DNA from: an uncultured Oscillospiraceae bacterium
Lineage (GTDB): Bacteria > Bacillota > Clostridia > Oscillospirales > Oscillospiraceae
Reading direction: 5' to 3'
NCBI GenBank assembly: GCA_910583885.1
Contig: CAJUAC010000061.1
Span: 1 to 17,578 of the forward strand
DNA: 17,578 nucleotides
Each line of letters opens with the position of its first letter. Positions within the stretch are counted from its first letter, which is position 1. The notes below the pieces were generated by a model that was not told where the DNA came from, searched no databases, and saw only the letters and a program-made list of their open reading frames with translations. Positions 1 to 6,300 of the stretch are shown one piece after another. The translations under genes were made by a program, and so were the position numbers.

Positions 1-764
1 CTGATCTCGCGGGTCTTGACAATGGTGCGCTGCAGTTCCAGCTCCTTCTGGCGGAGGGCATCCACATGGTCCACCTCCGCCGTGCGGTTGACGGCCAACT
101 GGCCGATGAGCTGGATGCGCTGGGTGTAAAGGTCGTTGATGGCCGTGATTTTGCGCTGCTCCTCGTCGTAGATGCGCTCGCGTTTGGCATTGGTCAGCGC
201 GTCAGTATAAGCCTGCTCGCGCGCGGCGGCCTCCCTGGCCAGCCGGTCTTTAAGTTCCCGCGCCCGTTTGACGGCAGCCTTGTCCACGCCCTCAATGTAT
301 TTTTCCCAGCCGTCCAGGATGGCCTGCCCCCAAGCTACGCCCCGGCCGTAGGCAGCCTCCAGCTCGTTGGGGATGTTGAACGTCGCCTGTACCTTGGCCT
401 TGAGGTCGCCCAGTCCAGCCGCTGCTTTCCTGGTTCCCTTCTCCATTTTGCGCCCGGCTGCCTCTCCCTTGCTTCCTGCCTTGTCCATCTCATCGCCGGT
501 GGCTCTGGCCGTCTGTCCAACCTTACTGACGGCCTCCTGCAGCCCCTCTGCAGCGTCGCTGGTCTTATCCAGAGCCTCGGCGGTCTCCTCGGCGGCATCC
601 GTCACCTCTTCCAGATTGGAGGCGGCGGAGTCGTCGGAGAGTTCCTCGTTGACCTGCTTGGCCGTCCTGCGGACCTTGTCCAGCCCCTTGTTGACCTGAT
701 CCAGTCCCCGCGTGTCGGCCTTGGCCTCCACACCTACCTGTACCTTGTAATCCTTGTCTGCCAT
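1..764 (-). CDS. Tail tape measure protein, N-terminal part (runs off left edge)
   Basis: An open frame starts at the ATG complementary to 762-764 and continues without a stop to the window edge, giving about 254 codons. The N-terminus reads MADKDYKVQVGVEAKADTRG and is followed by long charged helices rich in Ala, Glu, Lys and Asp (for example KVRRTAKQVNEELSD and later AKRERIYDEEQRKITAIND), typical of coiled coil. Tape measure proteins set tail length and are the long helical proteins coded after the tail tube and assembly genes. This gene lies downstream of the tube, the fibre and two small genes, which fits. No Shine-Dalgarno sequence precedes the start; the 37-base leader is A/T/C-rich with TTTAACTAATAACTATC. 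Only the first part is visible, so the assignment rests on position and helical composition. Another coiled-coil structural protein is the alternative. Confidence 0.7.
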   Translation of the reverse strand, partial: MADKDYKVQVGVEAKADTRGLDQVNKGLDKVRRTAKQVNEELSDDSAASNLEEVTDAAEETAEALDKTSDAAEGLQEAVSKVGQTARATGDEMDKAGSKGEAAGRKMEKGTRKAAAGLGDLKAKVQATFNIPNELEAAYGRGVAWGQAILDGWEKYIEGVDKAAVKRARELKDRLAREAAAREQAYTDALTNAKRERIYDEEQRKITAINDLYTQRIQLIGQLAVNRTAEVDHVDALRQKELELQRTIVKTREI

Positions 765-801
765 GGTGATATGATAGTTATTAGTTAAAGTTTATAGATG
801 G

Positions 802-1311
802 TTAAGAAATGTCTCCCGTCAGAGTAAGGGATGCCTGCAGAGCGGCCCAGGCCTTGCCCTCCATGCCGGGGAGACGTATGTCCTCCGGACGGCGTCCCAG
901 GCTCGGAGCGGCCGGTCCGAGATCGTGCTCGCTCGTGAGAGGCAGGGGCTGGGCAAGATCCACCGTAGCGTGATAGGTCCTGGTCCGGCCCGGCCGTCCC
1001 CGGTAGTAGCAGGACAACCAGGTAACGACTCCCTCCGGATGGAGGGTGAGCGTTTCCTGGAGGTCGAGCCCCCAGGCACGGGCGCGTCCGAACGTCGTAA
1101 ATGCCCGCACGACCGTAAATGACATTTGCAGGGAGGCGTTGCCCCTTGCCGCCTGGTGCATCCAGGGGCTGCCGATGACGGACTCGCGCTGAATCTGGAC
1201 GGAGGGCTTGATCTCCACCAGCTCCGCCATCACGTCGTCGTACTGGCACAGCACGATATCCCGGAGTCCGTCCGGACGGTAAATGACCGTATCGAGAGAC
1301 AGATAGTGCAT
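802..1311 (-). CDS. Phage protein of unknown function, tail region (169 aa)
   Basis: This is a complete 169-codon frame from an ATG complementary to 1309-1311 to a TAA. It begins MHYLSLDTVIYRPDGLRD and has alternating hydrophobic and polar stretches suggesting a beta-rich structural protein, with no membrane segment or recognisable catalytic motif. It sits between a second unknown gene and the tape measure gene, the place where siphophage-type genomes carry tail completion or tape-measure chaperone proteins. It does not overlap its upstream neighbour, so the classical frameshifted chaperone pair is not seen. Two other minus-strand frames overlap it, but this one keeps a normal amino-acid mix while the others are rich in Arg, Pro and Gly. 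I do not recognise the family; a tail role is inferred from position only. Confidence 0.75.
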   Translation of the reverse strand: MHYLSLDTVIYRPDGLRDIVLCQYDDVMAELVEIKPSVQIQRESVIGSPWMHQAARGNASLQMSFTVVRAFTTFGRARAWGLDLQETLTLHPEGVVTWLSCYYRGRPGRTRTYHATVDLAQPLPLTSEHDLGPAAPSLGRRPEDIRLPGMEGKAWAALQASLTLTGDIS

Positions 1312-1334
1312 GATTAGTAATGAAAAATTAGTGA

Positions 1335-1742
1335 TTAACGATTGGATGCCCTCGTGAAATAGAGGAAAAACTCCACGGCGGCGGGATCCGTGATCACAAA
1401 ATCCGGGTAGTCGCGGGAAGTGAACACCCTGCGCCCGCCCTGGGGATTGACGGCCTCAACGGTCAAATCCACGGTTTCCGTCGTCCGCATCGGGTCATCC
1501 ACCTCCGGAGCGTAAAACTCTTTCAGCCTCGCCCATACCTGGGAGGCCTGCCACGGCTCCGACAATCCCACCAGCGCGGACACTACCGCCTGCATGGCCG
1601 GGGCCTGGTCGGCTGGAATCTCGTCCTGCGTATAACGGGCCGGAGGTCTATAACCGCCCGCGTCCCGGTAAATGGGTGTCAAAATGAATTCCTGCCAGTT
1701 ACCAGGCTGCGGAAACTGAATCTGTATCTCTGCGTTATTCAT
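1335..1742 (-). CDS. Phage protein of unknown function, tail region (135 aa)
   Basis: A 135-codon frame starts two bases after the stop of the fibre gene (TAG, two bases, ATG), so translation is probably coupled to it. The protein begins MNNAEIQIQFPQPGNWQEFI and ends with a beta-like segment containing VFTSRDYPDFVITD followed by an aromatic C-terminus (EFFLYFTRASNR). There is no signal peptide, membrane helix or metal motif. Its tight linkage to the fibre gene makes a fibre-attachment, fibre-chaperone or tail-assembly role plausible, but that is inference from gene order. I do not recognise the family. Confidence 0.75.
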   Translation of the reverse strand: MNNAEIQIQFPQPGNWQEFILTPIYRDAGGYRPPARYTQDEIPADQAPAMQAVVSALVGLSEPWQASQVWARLKEFYAPEVDDPMRTTETVDLTVEAVNPQGGRRVFTSRDYPDFVITDPAAVEFFLYFTRASNR

Positions 1743-1744
1743 TA

Positions 1745-3958
1745 CTAGAGAGGTATGTTAATATCTTCAAAATCAGCCGTTTCTTCGGCTTCAATAGCAT
1801 TGACGGCCATGGCTTCCAATGCGGCGTACATTGGATTGATCAATCCATTGGCATAAAGGTAGCGATTGCCTGCTCCCGTGCGAACCGAGGATGTCCAGGA
1901 ATTGGGATTTTCTACATCCGCCACCAACGTGCTGAACCCCATGCCGTCTTCGAATCCTGAAACACCTCTGAGGGCGGCTATTTTGAACAAGGTGTTTGTC
2001 TGACCTCCCCCCAGCTCAATATAAAGTGACGCTTTCCCCTCGTATGACGACATGCTTGAAAGCCCCTCCTGCATGAAAATGAGCCTGTTGAGGCAGGCGG
2101 GAAATGGGTGGTTTTGAGTTGCGGGAATAAAACTTTCCGTAGTTTTCACCTGCCATGAATCACCGGAAGAGACATAATAAATCTCCCGCACTCTAAGCAC
2201 GTAACCTCCCCGGACAGAATCACGAACCGCTGTGGTTGTGATGTCGATAATCTCTCCGTAATTGACGGCCAGATTATTGCCCGGAATCATGGAAAATGAA
2301 TCCATCGTCAGGCCGCCTCTTACCGTTTTTGATCCGCGGCCTAATCCAAAGGTAAATTTGGACGCTGTTGAACCGGACAGCGGTATCGAAAATCCCGCGA
2401 AAGAACTGTAATTAAGCTGGCCCTGCGGCCCTTCAAAGGTAAACGTGGTCGTACTGTGTGCAGGAGAACCGGAAGCTGCCGACGTTGAACTGGTTGCATA
2501 AAGTCCGGCATATTGAACAGAGGTGCTGCCGCTTCCCACTACGGGCATGGAACTGGTTTTGAGGTACAGAGGCTGAATCAACGCCTGCACGGCTCCTGCC
2601 AGCCCCATAGCCAAAAAACGATTAACCGCCGCCGTGTCCGTTGGCGCCCCCACGGCCAGCGGAATATTGATGCCTCCGTTGGCGTTGACGGCCCCCGCCG
2701 CCGTCAGACCTCCGGCCAGCGTCATGTTGCCGGAGGCGTCCACCTGCGGCATGGCCGCCAGAGCATTAGCCACCGCCGTGGCGGAGTTGGCCGCGCTGGT
2801 GGCAGATGTTGCGGCATTATCGGCAGCCCTGGACGCGGTGGCGGCGGACTGGCCAGCCGTCCGCGCCGCAGCCTCGGCGGTCGCGGAGGATTTGCGCACA
2901 TCCCGCCCCAAGCTGTCCAGTTGCCTAGCGGTGGCCAGCTCCATCCCTCCCAGGGTGATGCCGTTGTCATAGTCCACCACCACGGTCATCAGTGGGGCCA
3001 TCGTGCCGTTCACGGCGGGCGGGTTGGCCACCTCCGCCACCAGGCCACGCCCAGGGACGGACGGAGTAAGTACGGCGTGCATGCCCAGCGCGTAGGGCGT
3101 CATCTCCGTCCCCTCACACACCTGGATAATAATGACATCCCCGCGCGTCAAGGGAACGCCCGGCGTAAATACCCACGTGGCCGTCTGACCGCTGGAAAGG
3201 TTGGACACATAGGCGGAGGTGCCAATCAGGCTGTAAGCTCCGTCCACCAGCTTCCAAATCCGCAGGCAATACTGATTCAGGGCGGGATTGTCAAAAAAAT
3301 ACACGGTTGAAATACTCGTCAGGCGGCAGCTGTCGGGCAGATGCCCCGCCAGAATCTCGTCTCCCCACGTGAACGCGTAGCCGCCCACGATGGTCCAGGT
3401 GTCGGCGGCGTCTCCGCTGGACAAGGTGGATTGCCCGGTCGCAGGTGTCAGCTCTACTCCTGCCTCATGGAGAGCATCGGGGAGAGCCTCGACGACTGCT
3501 CCGGCAATCAGACCGGACCAGTCGGTGATGACATCCTCCGGCGGGACGGCGTCTGCCGGCATGATATCCTGGCGTACTCTTACCCTGATCAGCGACGAGG
3601 TGCGCTGGGATCCGTCGCCGGCAATGAGAACCACCTCGCCGAGCAGGTCGATGCTCTCATCGCTGCCCATGGCCGCAATCAACTGGGTCGTGTTAACCGA
3701 CATGGAGCCGACATACGCCGGACCCAGAGCGTCGTCTACCGGCTCCAGGTTGGTAGCGGCCAGGACCAGGGTATCATCACTCAGGGTGGATTTGATGGCC
3801 AGCGCCGGGCGCACGCCGGCAGGGGTGACCGGGACACCGTCATCCAGCAGGGTGATGCGCAGGGGCAGCTTGTCGCCGCGCACCAGGGACAAGTCGGTGA
3901 CCGGGATGCCGCCGGGAAACATGACGGCCATGGTGGCCAGATCAATCAGCAGTTGCAT
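1745..3958 (-). CDS. Large tail fibre / receptor-binding protein (737 aa)
   Basis: This is the longest gene in the window. Residues about 20-135 form a beta-rich domain with the LSLVRGDKLPLRITL pattern, resembling the N-terminal domain of baseplate-upper-protein-like tail proteins that anchor to the virion. Residues about 170-330 are a second beta-rich region (for example GYAFTWGDEILAGHLPD). Residues about 340-403 are an Ala/Ser/Thr-rich heptad stretch (SATASRAADNAATSATSAAN), a likely trimeric coiled-coil stalk. Residues about 410-737 are Ser/Gly/Thr-rich and beta-like, as in receptor-binding tips. The DNA coding for this tip is much poorer in G+C than the rest, which suggests module exchange. 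The gene lies directly after the tail tube and before the tape measure, an unusual place for a fibre. It most likely mediates host recognition, but an intra-tail decoration or baseplate role cannot be excluded. Confidence 0.7.
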   Translation of the reverse strand: MQLLIDLATMAVMFPGGIPVTDLSLVRGDKLPLRITLLDDGVPVTPAGVRPALAIKSTLSDDTLVLAATNLEPVDDALGPAYVGSMSVNTTQLIAAMGSDESIDLLGEVVLIAGDGSQRTSSLIRVRVRQDIMPADAVPPEDVITDWSGLIAGAVVEALPDALHEAGVELTPATGQSTLSSGDAADTWTIVGGYAFTWGDEILAGHLPDSCRLTSISTVYFFDNPALNQYCLRIWKLVDGAYSLIGTSAYVSNLSSGQTATWVFTPGVPLTRGDVIIIQVCEGTEMTPYALGMHAVLTPSVPGRGLVAEVANPPAVNGTMAPLMTVVVDYDNGITLGGMELATARQLDSLGRDVRKSSATAEAAARTAGQSAATASRAADNAATSATSAANSATAVANALAAMPQVDASGNMTLAGGLTAAGAVNANGGINIPLAVGAPTDTAAVNRFLAMGLAGAVQALIQPLYLKTSSMPVVGSGSTSVQYAGLYATSSTSAASGSPAHSTTTFTFEGPQGQLNYSSFAGFSIPLSGSTASKFTFGLGRGSKTVRGGLTMDSFSMIPGNNLAVNYGEIIDITTTAVRDSVRGGYVLRVREIYYVSSGDSWQVKTTESFIPATQNHPFPACLNRLIFMQEGLSSMSSYEGKASLYIELGGGQTNTLFKIAALRGVSGFEDGMGFSTLVADVENPNSWTSSVRTGAGNRYLYANGLINPMYAALEAMAVNAIEAEETADFEDINIPL

Positions 3959-3988
3959 AGCAGGTATCAGTGATTAGGCGTAGAGATG

Positions 3989-4021
3989 CTTCCCTGCGGC
4001 GGTCATTCCTCCGCAGGGAAG
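3989..4021 (-). other. Perfect 11-bp hairpin after the tail tube gene
   Basis: The arms CTTCCCTGCGG (3989-3999) and CCGCAGGGAAG (4011-4021) are perfect inverted repeats around an 11-base loop. The hairpin begins seven bases after the tail tube stop codon and ends about 30 bases before the fibre start. No run of U follows it on either strand, so it is not a classical intrinsic terminator. It more likely protects the 3' end of a processed tube mRNA or weakens read-through into the fibre gene. Confidence 0.75.
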
Positions 4022-4028
4022 AATGTGA

Positions 4029-4610
4029 TTATGCTCCAGCGTAGTCCTCGTCAGGCGTCAGCTTGCAGAGCGGGTTGTAGATGACGCTGAGCTCGAATTC
4101 GGCCAGGGACGGGTCGGAGGCAGCCTTGGCCGGGTTGACCAGACGCAGGCGTCCCTGCATGCAGGCGCTCATGATTCTGGCTCCGTCGCGGTAGGCGTCC
4201 GTCCACTCGGTATAGACATAGACGTCGATCTGCGGCGAGCCGGCCCCAAAGACGACCTGCTCCGTACCCCAGTCCTCGCTCAACCCAAAGGAGAGCTGGA
4301 GGAATTCCGGGGTGATGTAGTTGGAGGAGAACAGGAATTTGCGCTTGGTAGTCAGCTGCAGCTCCTCGGTTTCGTAAGTGCCGCCATCGTTGGTGCCCTC
4401 AATCTCTCCCGTCTTGGTTTCAATCTGAGGGTTGCTGGTGCGTATCCTGCCCATATAGAGCCAGGGGCCGGGGGCTTCCGCAGTCGGGGGGACGGGCAGC
4501 CAGTCTGCGGACACGGTCTTGGACGGTTCGCCGCTGGAGATGACGGCCCCGAATTTGGCGATGCTGACCTTGGAGCCGATGATCAGGCCGGGTATGATCA
4601 ATCTAGACAT
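4029..4610 (-). CDS. Major tail tube protein (193 aa)
   Basis: The 193-residue product has the size and beta-strand pattern of phage tail tube subunits. Its central part (WLYMGRIRTSNPQIETKTGE, then GTYETEELQLTTKRKFLF, then TPEFLQLSFGL) matches the usual tube layout: early strands, an Ile/Glu-rich strand, a glycine turn, then a Thr/Lys strand and a helix ending in leucines. The C-terminal half continues with strands and ends PLCKLTPDEDYAGA. No sheath gene lies beside it, which points to a long non-contractile tail. The start has no Shine-Dalgarno sequence but is preceded by tandem 7-base repeats, and a strong hairpin follows the stop codon, both fitting a highly expressed gene. The assignment is by pattern and position, without a database match. 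Confidence 0.75.
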   Translation of the reverse strand: MSRLIIPGLIIGSKVSIAKFGAVISSGEPSKTVSADWLPVPPTAEAPGPWLYMGRIRTSNPQIETKTGEIEGTNDGGTYETEELQLTTKRKFLFSSNYITPEFLQLSFGLSEDWGTEQVVFGAGSPQIDVYVYTEWTDAYRDGARIMSACMQGRLRLVNPAKAASDPSLAEFELSVIYNPLCKLTPDEDYAGA

Positions 4611-4615
4611 ATTAG

Positions 4616-4643
4616 TTAATAGATAATAGTTAATGGTTAATAG
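4616..4643 (-). repeat. Four tandem 7-bp repeats in the tail tube leader
   Basis: The 36-base gap before the tail tube gene contains four adjacent heptamers (TTAATAG, ATAATAG, TTAATGG, TTAATAG on the plus strand; CTATTAA-type in the mRNA). They make the leader extremely A/T-rich and almost free of G, so it is probably unstructured. They may act as a translation enhancer in place of a Shine-Dalgarno sequence. Confidence 0.7.
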
Positions 4644-4646
4644 TGA

Positions 4647-4859
4647 TTACACGCCGATGCGGACGGCCAGCCTGGCCTCCTCCAGAGCTCTGGCCTGGGA
4701 GGCTGTCACTCTGGCGGTAGCGCCGGCACGTCCGTAAGCGCCGTTGATGAGCGTGCCCGTCTTGGTCACGCGGACTAACACCAGCGGATCCTCCTGGGCG
4801 GTAGCCTGCGGAGTCGTGCCGGTCGTATCGGTATTGTTGGTTGTGCTTGTCTTAGCCAT
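4647..4859 (-). CDS. Small Thr-rich phage protein (70 aa)
   Basis: A 70-residue product with two parts. Residues 1-22 are Thr/Asn/Gln-rich and probably disordered (STTNNTDTTGTTPQATAQED). Residues 23-70 form a compact beta-like domain (LVLVRVTKTGTLINGAYGRA followed by a helix TASQARALEEARL and a final strand). It occupies the place of the short Mu gp38-like protein between the gp37-type gene and the tail tube. I see no enzymatic motif. A small tail or connector accessory protein is the best guess. The start ATG is complementary to 4857-4859 and the 31-base leader is rich in A and C with no Shine-Dalgarno sequence. Confidence 0.7.
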   Translation of the reverse strand: MAKTSTTNNTDTTGTTPQATAQEDPLVLVRVTKTGTLINGAYGRAGATARVTASQARALEEARLAVRIGV

Positions 4860-4890
4860 TGTTGTGTGTTGTGGGTAAGGTGATGAGAGG

Positions 4891-5355
4891 TTAAAAATTG
4901 ACGGGAGCGTAGAGGATGACGGCCCGTCCCCGGAAGCCGGTGAGCTTGGACTTGCTCATGTCGTAGTCCTCGACGGAGGCTATGGTCGGCATGTCATAGC
5001 AGACGCGGTCGACAACCGGATCCCATAGGCGCACGGCATGCAGAGTTCTCCCCACCATGCCGGACAGGTAACGGAGGGGAGGTGCGCCGCCCGGCATCCC
5101 GGCAGCCCGCGCAAAACAGCTCACGGCCAGCACGGCGTGCATGCGTACCATAGGAGCATTGACGCCCATCTCCAGCAGAGGGACATAACCGGCCGGAGTG
5201 ACGGCGACGCTGCCGGGCTTGCCCATGGCCACGCGGTTGATGGAGTCGATCTGGTCCTGGTCATCCCACACGGTGGAGCACACCATCGGAGCCAGGACAT
5301 CGTCCTGTTGCAGGTGGGTGATAAGATGCTCGGAAAGCTGGTAATCTTTATCCAT
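4891..5355 (-). CDS. Mu gp37-like (DUF1834-type) tail protein (154 aa)
   Basis: A 154-residue protein beginning MDKDYQLSEHLITHLQQDDV and ending GRAVILYAPVNF. It has an N-terminal helix, a central region RMHAVLAVSCFARAAG and a C-terminal strand pattern. In Mu-like genomes the gene between virion morphogenesis protein G and the tail tube codes for a gp37/DUF1834-family protein, thought to act at the tail terminus or head-tail interface. Length and location agree, but the sequence match is by general pattern only. It is separated from its upstream neighbour by 15 bases and has no Shine-Dalgarno sequence. Confidence 0.6.
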   Translation of the reverse strand: MDKDYQLSEHLITHLQQDDVLAPMVCSTVWDDQDQIDSINRVAMGKPGSVAVTPAGYVPLLEMGVNAPMVRMHAVLAVSCFARAAGMPGGAPPLRYLSGMVGRTLHAVRLWDPVVDRVCYDMPTIASVEDYDMSKSKLTGFRGRAVILYAPVNF

Positions 5356-5370
5356 AGATAGAGCGGCAGG

Positions 5371-6009
5371 TTAAGAGTTGAAAGTGGAATTGCCGTCGGC
5401 CTGGGCCAGGAGACGGTTGAGCACCAGCGTAGCGGCGCGCACGGCATGGTCGCGCATCTGCTCGCGGGAGGGCATCACCTCCGGATGGGCCGGGATGGTG
5501 GCGGACTTGACCAGGGCTCCCAGCGGGGTGACGTCCTGGTAATGGCCGTCCCTGTTGCGGCGCTTGCGCTGCCTGACGCGGGCCAGGATGGCTCTGCCGG
5601 TATCCACATCTCCCAGGATCATGACCTCCTCCTCCGGGAGGTGGAGGCTGGCCAGGGAGCGCCGGCGCAGGGGTGAATCCTTAAACGGGATGAGCAGGCT
5701 CCTGATGGGGCGTCCGGTCACCTCCGACCTGCGCCCGGTGGGCCTGACGGTGCCGCCCAGCCATTGCAGACGCACGCCTGTATGGGTGATGTCGATGGTA
5801 GCCTTGTTGTCCCGGATGACGGGGGGATTGACGCTCTGCCTGGCCTTGCCCCAGAACCCCTGGGACTGGGTGCGGTCGAGCATGGATTGAAAGCTGTCCC
5901 TCACCGCCTGACGGGCGGCCCTGGCCACATCGGCCACCATCTCCGCGCGGATGGCGGGAGCCAGGGGGAGCCGCTGGAGGCCAATCACATCGACGTGTAA
6001 CCTGATCAT
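5371..6009 (-). CDS. Mu gpG-like virion morphogenesis protein (212 aa)
   Basis: The start is placed at the ATG complementary to 6007-6009, giving MIRLHVDVIGLQRLPLAPAI. The frame is open further upstream, but that extension (MRKNPALQID...) is rich in Arg, Pro and Cys and lies antisense to a likely plus-strand gene. The protein has an N-terminal amphipathic helix, then a core (GVRLQWLGGTVRP, then SLLIPFKDSPLRRR) that resembles the GG-x-I-x-P segment of the Mu gpG / P2 gpS virion morphogenesis family, which completes the head-tail joint. A basic RVRQRKRRNRDG stretch lies near residues 145-160. Neighbours are the opposite-strand small gene and the gp37-type gene. In Mu, G directly follows F; here the two are separated by that inserted gene. 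Confidence 0.7.
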   Translation of the reverse strand: MIRLHVDVIGLQRLPLAPAIRAEMVADVARAARQAVRDSFQSMLDRTQSQGFWGKARQSVNPPVIRDNKATIDITHTGVRLQWLGGTVRPTGRRSEVTGRPIRSLLIPFKDSPLRRRSLASLHLPEEEVMILGDVDTGRAILARVRQRKRRNRDGHYQDVTPLGALVKSATIPAHPEVMPSREQMRDHAVRAATLVLNRLLAQADGNSTFNS

Positions 6010-6012
6010 GAG

Positions 6013-6041
6013 TTGACAAGGGTTGAGGGTTGGTGCATAAG
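6013..6041 (+). promoter_or_regulatory. Candidate sigma70-type promoter for the plus-strand gene
   Basis: A perfect TTGACA at 6013-6018 is followed 17 bases later by CATAAG at 6036-6041, four of six matches to TATAAT. It reads toward the small plus-strand gene, and transcription would begin very near its start codon, giving a leaderless or very short-leader mRNA. The caution is that GTTGA/GTTAA-like motifs recur in the leaders of this phage on this strand, so the -35 match may be partly coincidental. Confidence 0.35.
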
Positions 6042-6047
6042 GGGGAC

Positions 6048-6296
6048 ATGAGCGGGATGGACGGCAAGATCGGCAAGCGCGAGATGGCGCTGTGGCTGCA
6101 GTACCTGCGCGATCCCGGTCGATCTGGAGAGCAGGATTCTTCCGCACCGCGCAAGTTGCGATGGACAGAGCTGACCCAGTATCAGCGCCGGGCTGTTGAG
6201 CGCGGCGAGCATGTGCCCTGCTGGTGCGGTACGGACCGGCCGGCTAATGGTCATGGCAACGGCCGCCAGAACCGGCGCAAGTGCCGCAAGGGGTGA
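6048..6296 (+). CDS. Small opposite-strand (moron-like) protein, unknown function (82 aa)
   Basis: This is the only gene read on the plus strand. It starts at ATG 6048 behind AAGGGGG (6039-6045), a reasonable Shine-Dalgarno sequence; ATG 6057 is a possible second start. The product begins MSGMDGKIGKREMALWLQYL, has a balanced mix of residues, a CWCG cysteine pair near residues 60-63 and a basic C-terminus (RKCRKG). Third codon positions are strongly G/C-rich, as in the real genes here, whereas the two minus-strand frames through the region give Arg/Pro/Ala-rich junk. It fills what would otherwise be the only sizeable hole in a packed operon. It is convergent with the minor head gene (four bases apart) and divergent from gpG. 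I do not recognise it. A lysogenic accessory gene, a DNA- or RNA-binding protein or a small regulator are possible. Confidence 0.65.
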   Translation: MSGMDGKIGKREMALWLQYLRDPGRSGEQDSSAPRKLRWTELTQYQRRAVERGEHVPCWCGTDRPANGHGNGRQNRRKCRKG

Positions 6297-6300
6297 TCTG

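Noticed and set aside
66..788. 240-codon plus-strand open frame at the left end
   Set aside because: It is antisense to the tape measure frame, which is open to the window edge and has normal helical protein sequence. The plus frame is a by-product of G/C-rich third positions.
785..1249. 154-codon minus-strand frame overlapping the 169-residue gene
   Set aside because: Its product is rich in Arg, Gly and Pro, and its start lies inside the better frame at 802-1311.
4616..4643. CRISPR-like or minisatellite array
   Set aside because: The units are only 7 bases, adjacent without spacers and confined to one leader, so this is not a CRISPR array.
6010..6147. Longer N-terminus for the gpG-type protein (46 extra residues)
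   Set aside because: The extension is Arg/Pro/Cys-rich and opposite to a more credible plus-strand gene. The ATG at 6009 fits the family start and has a leader like the other genes.
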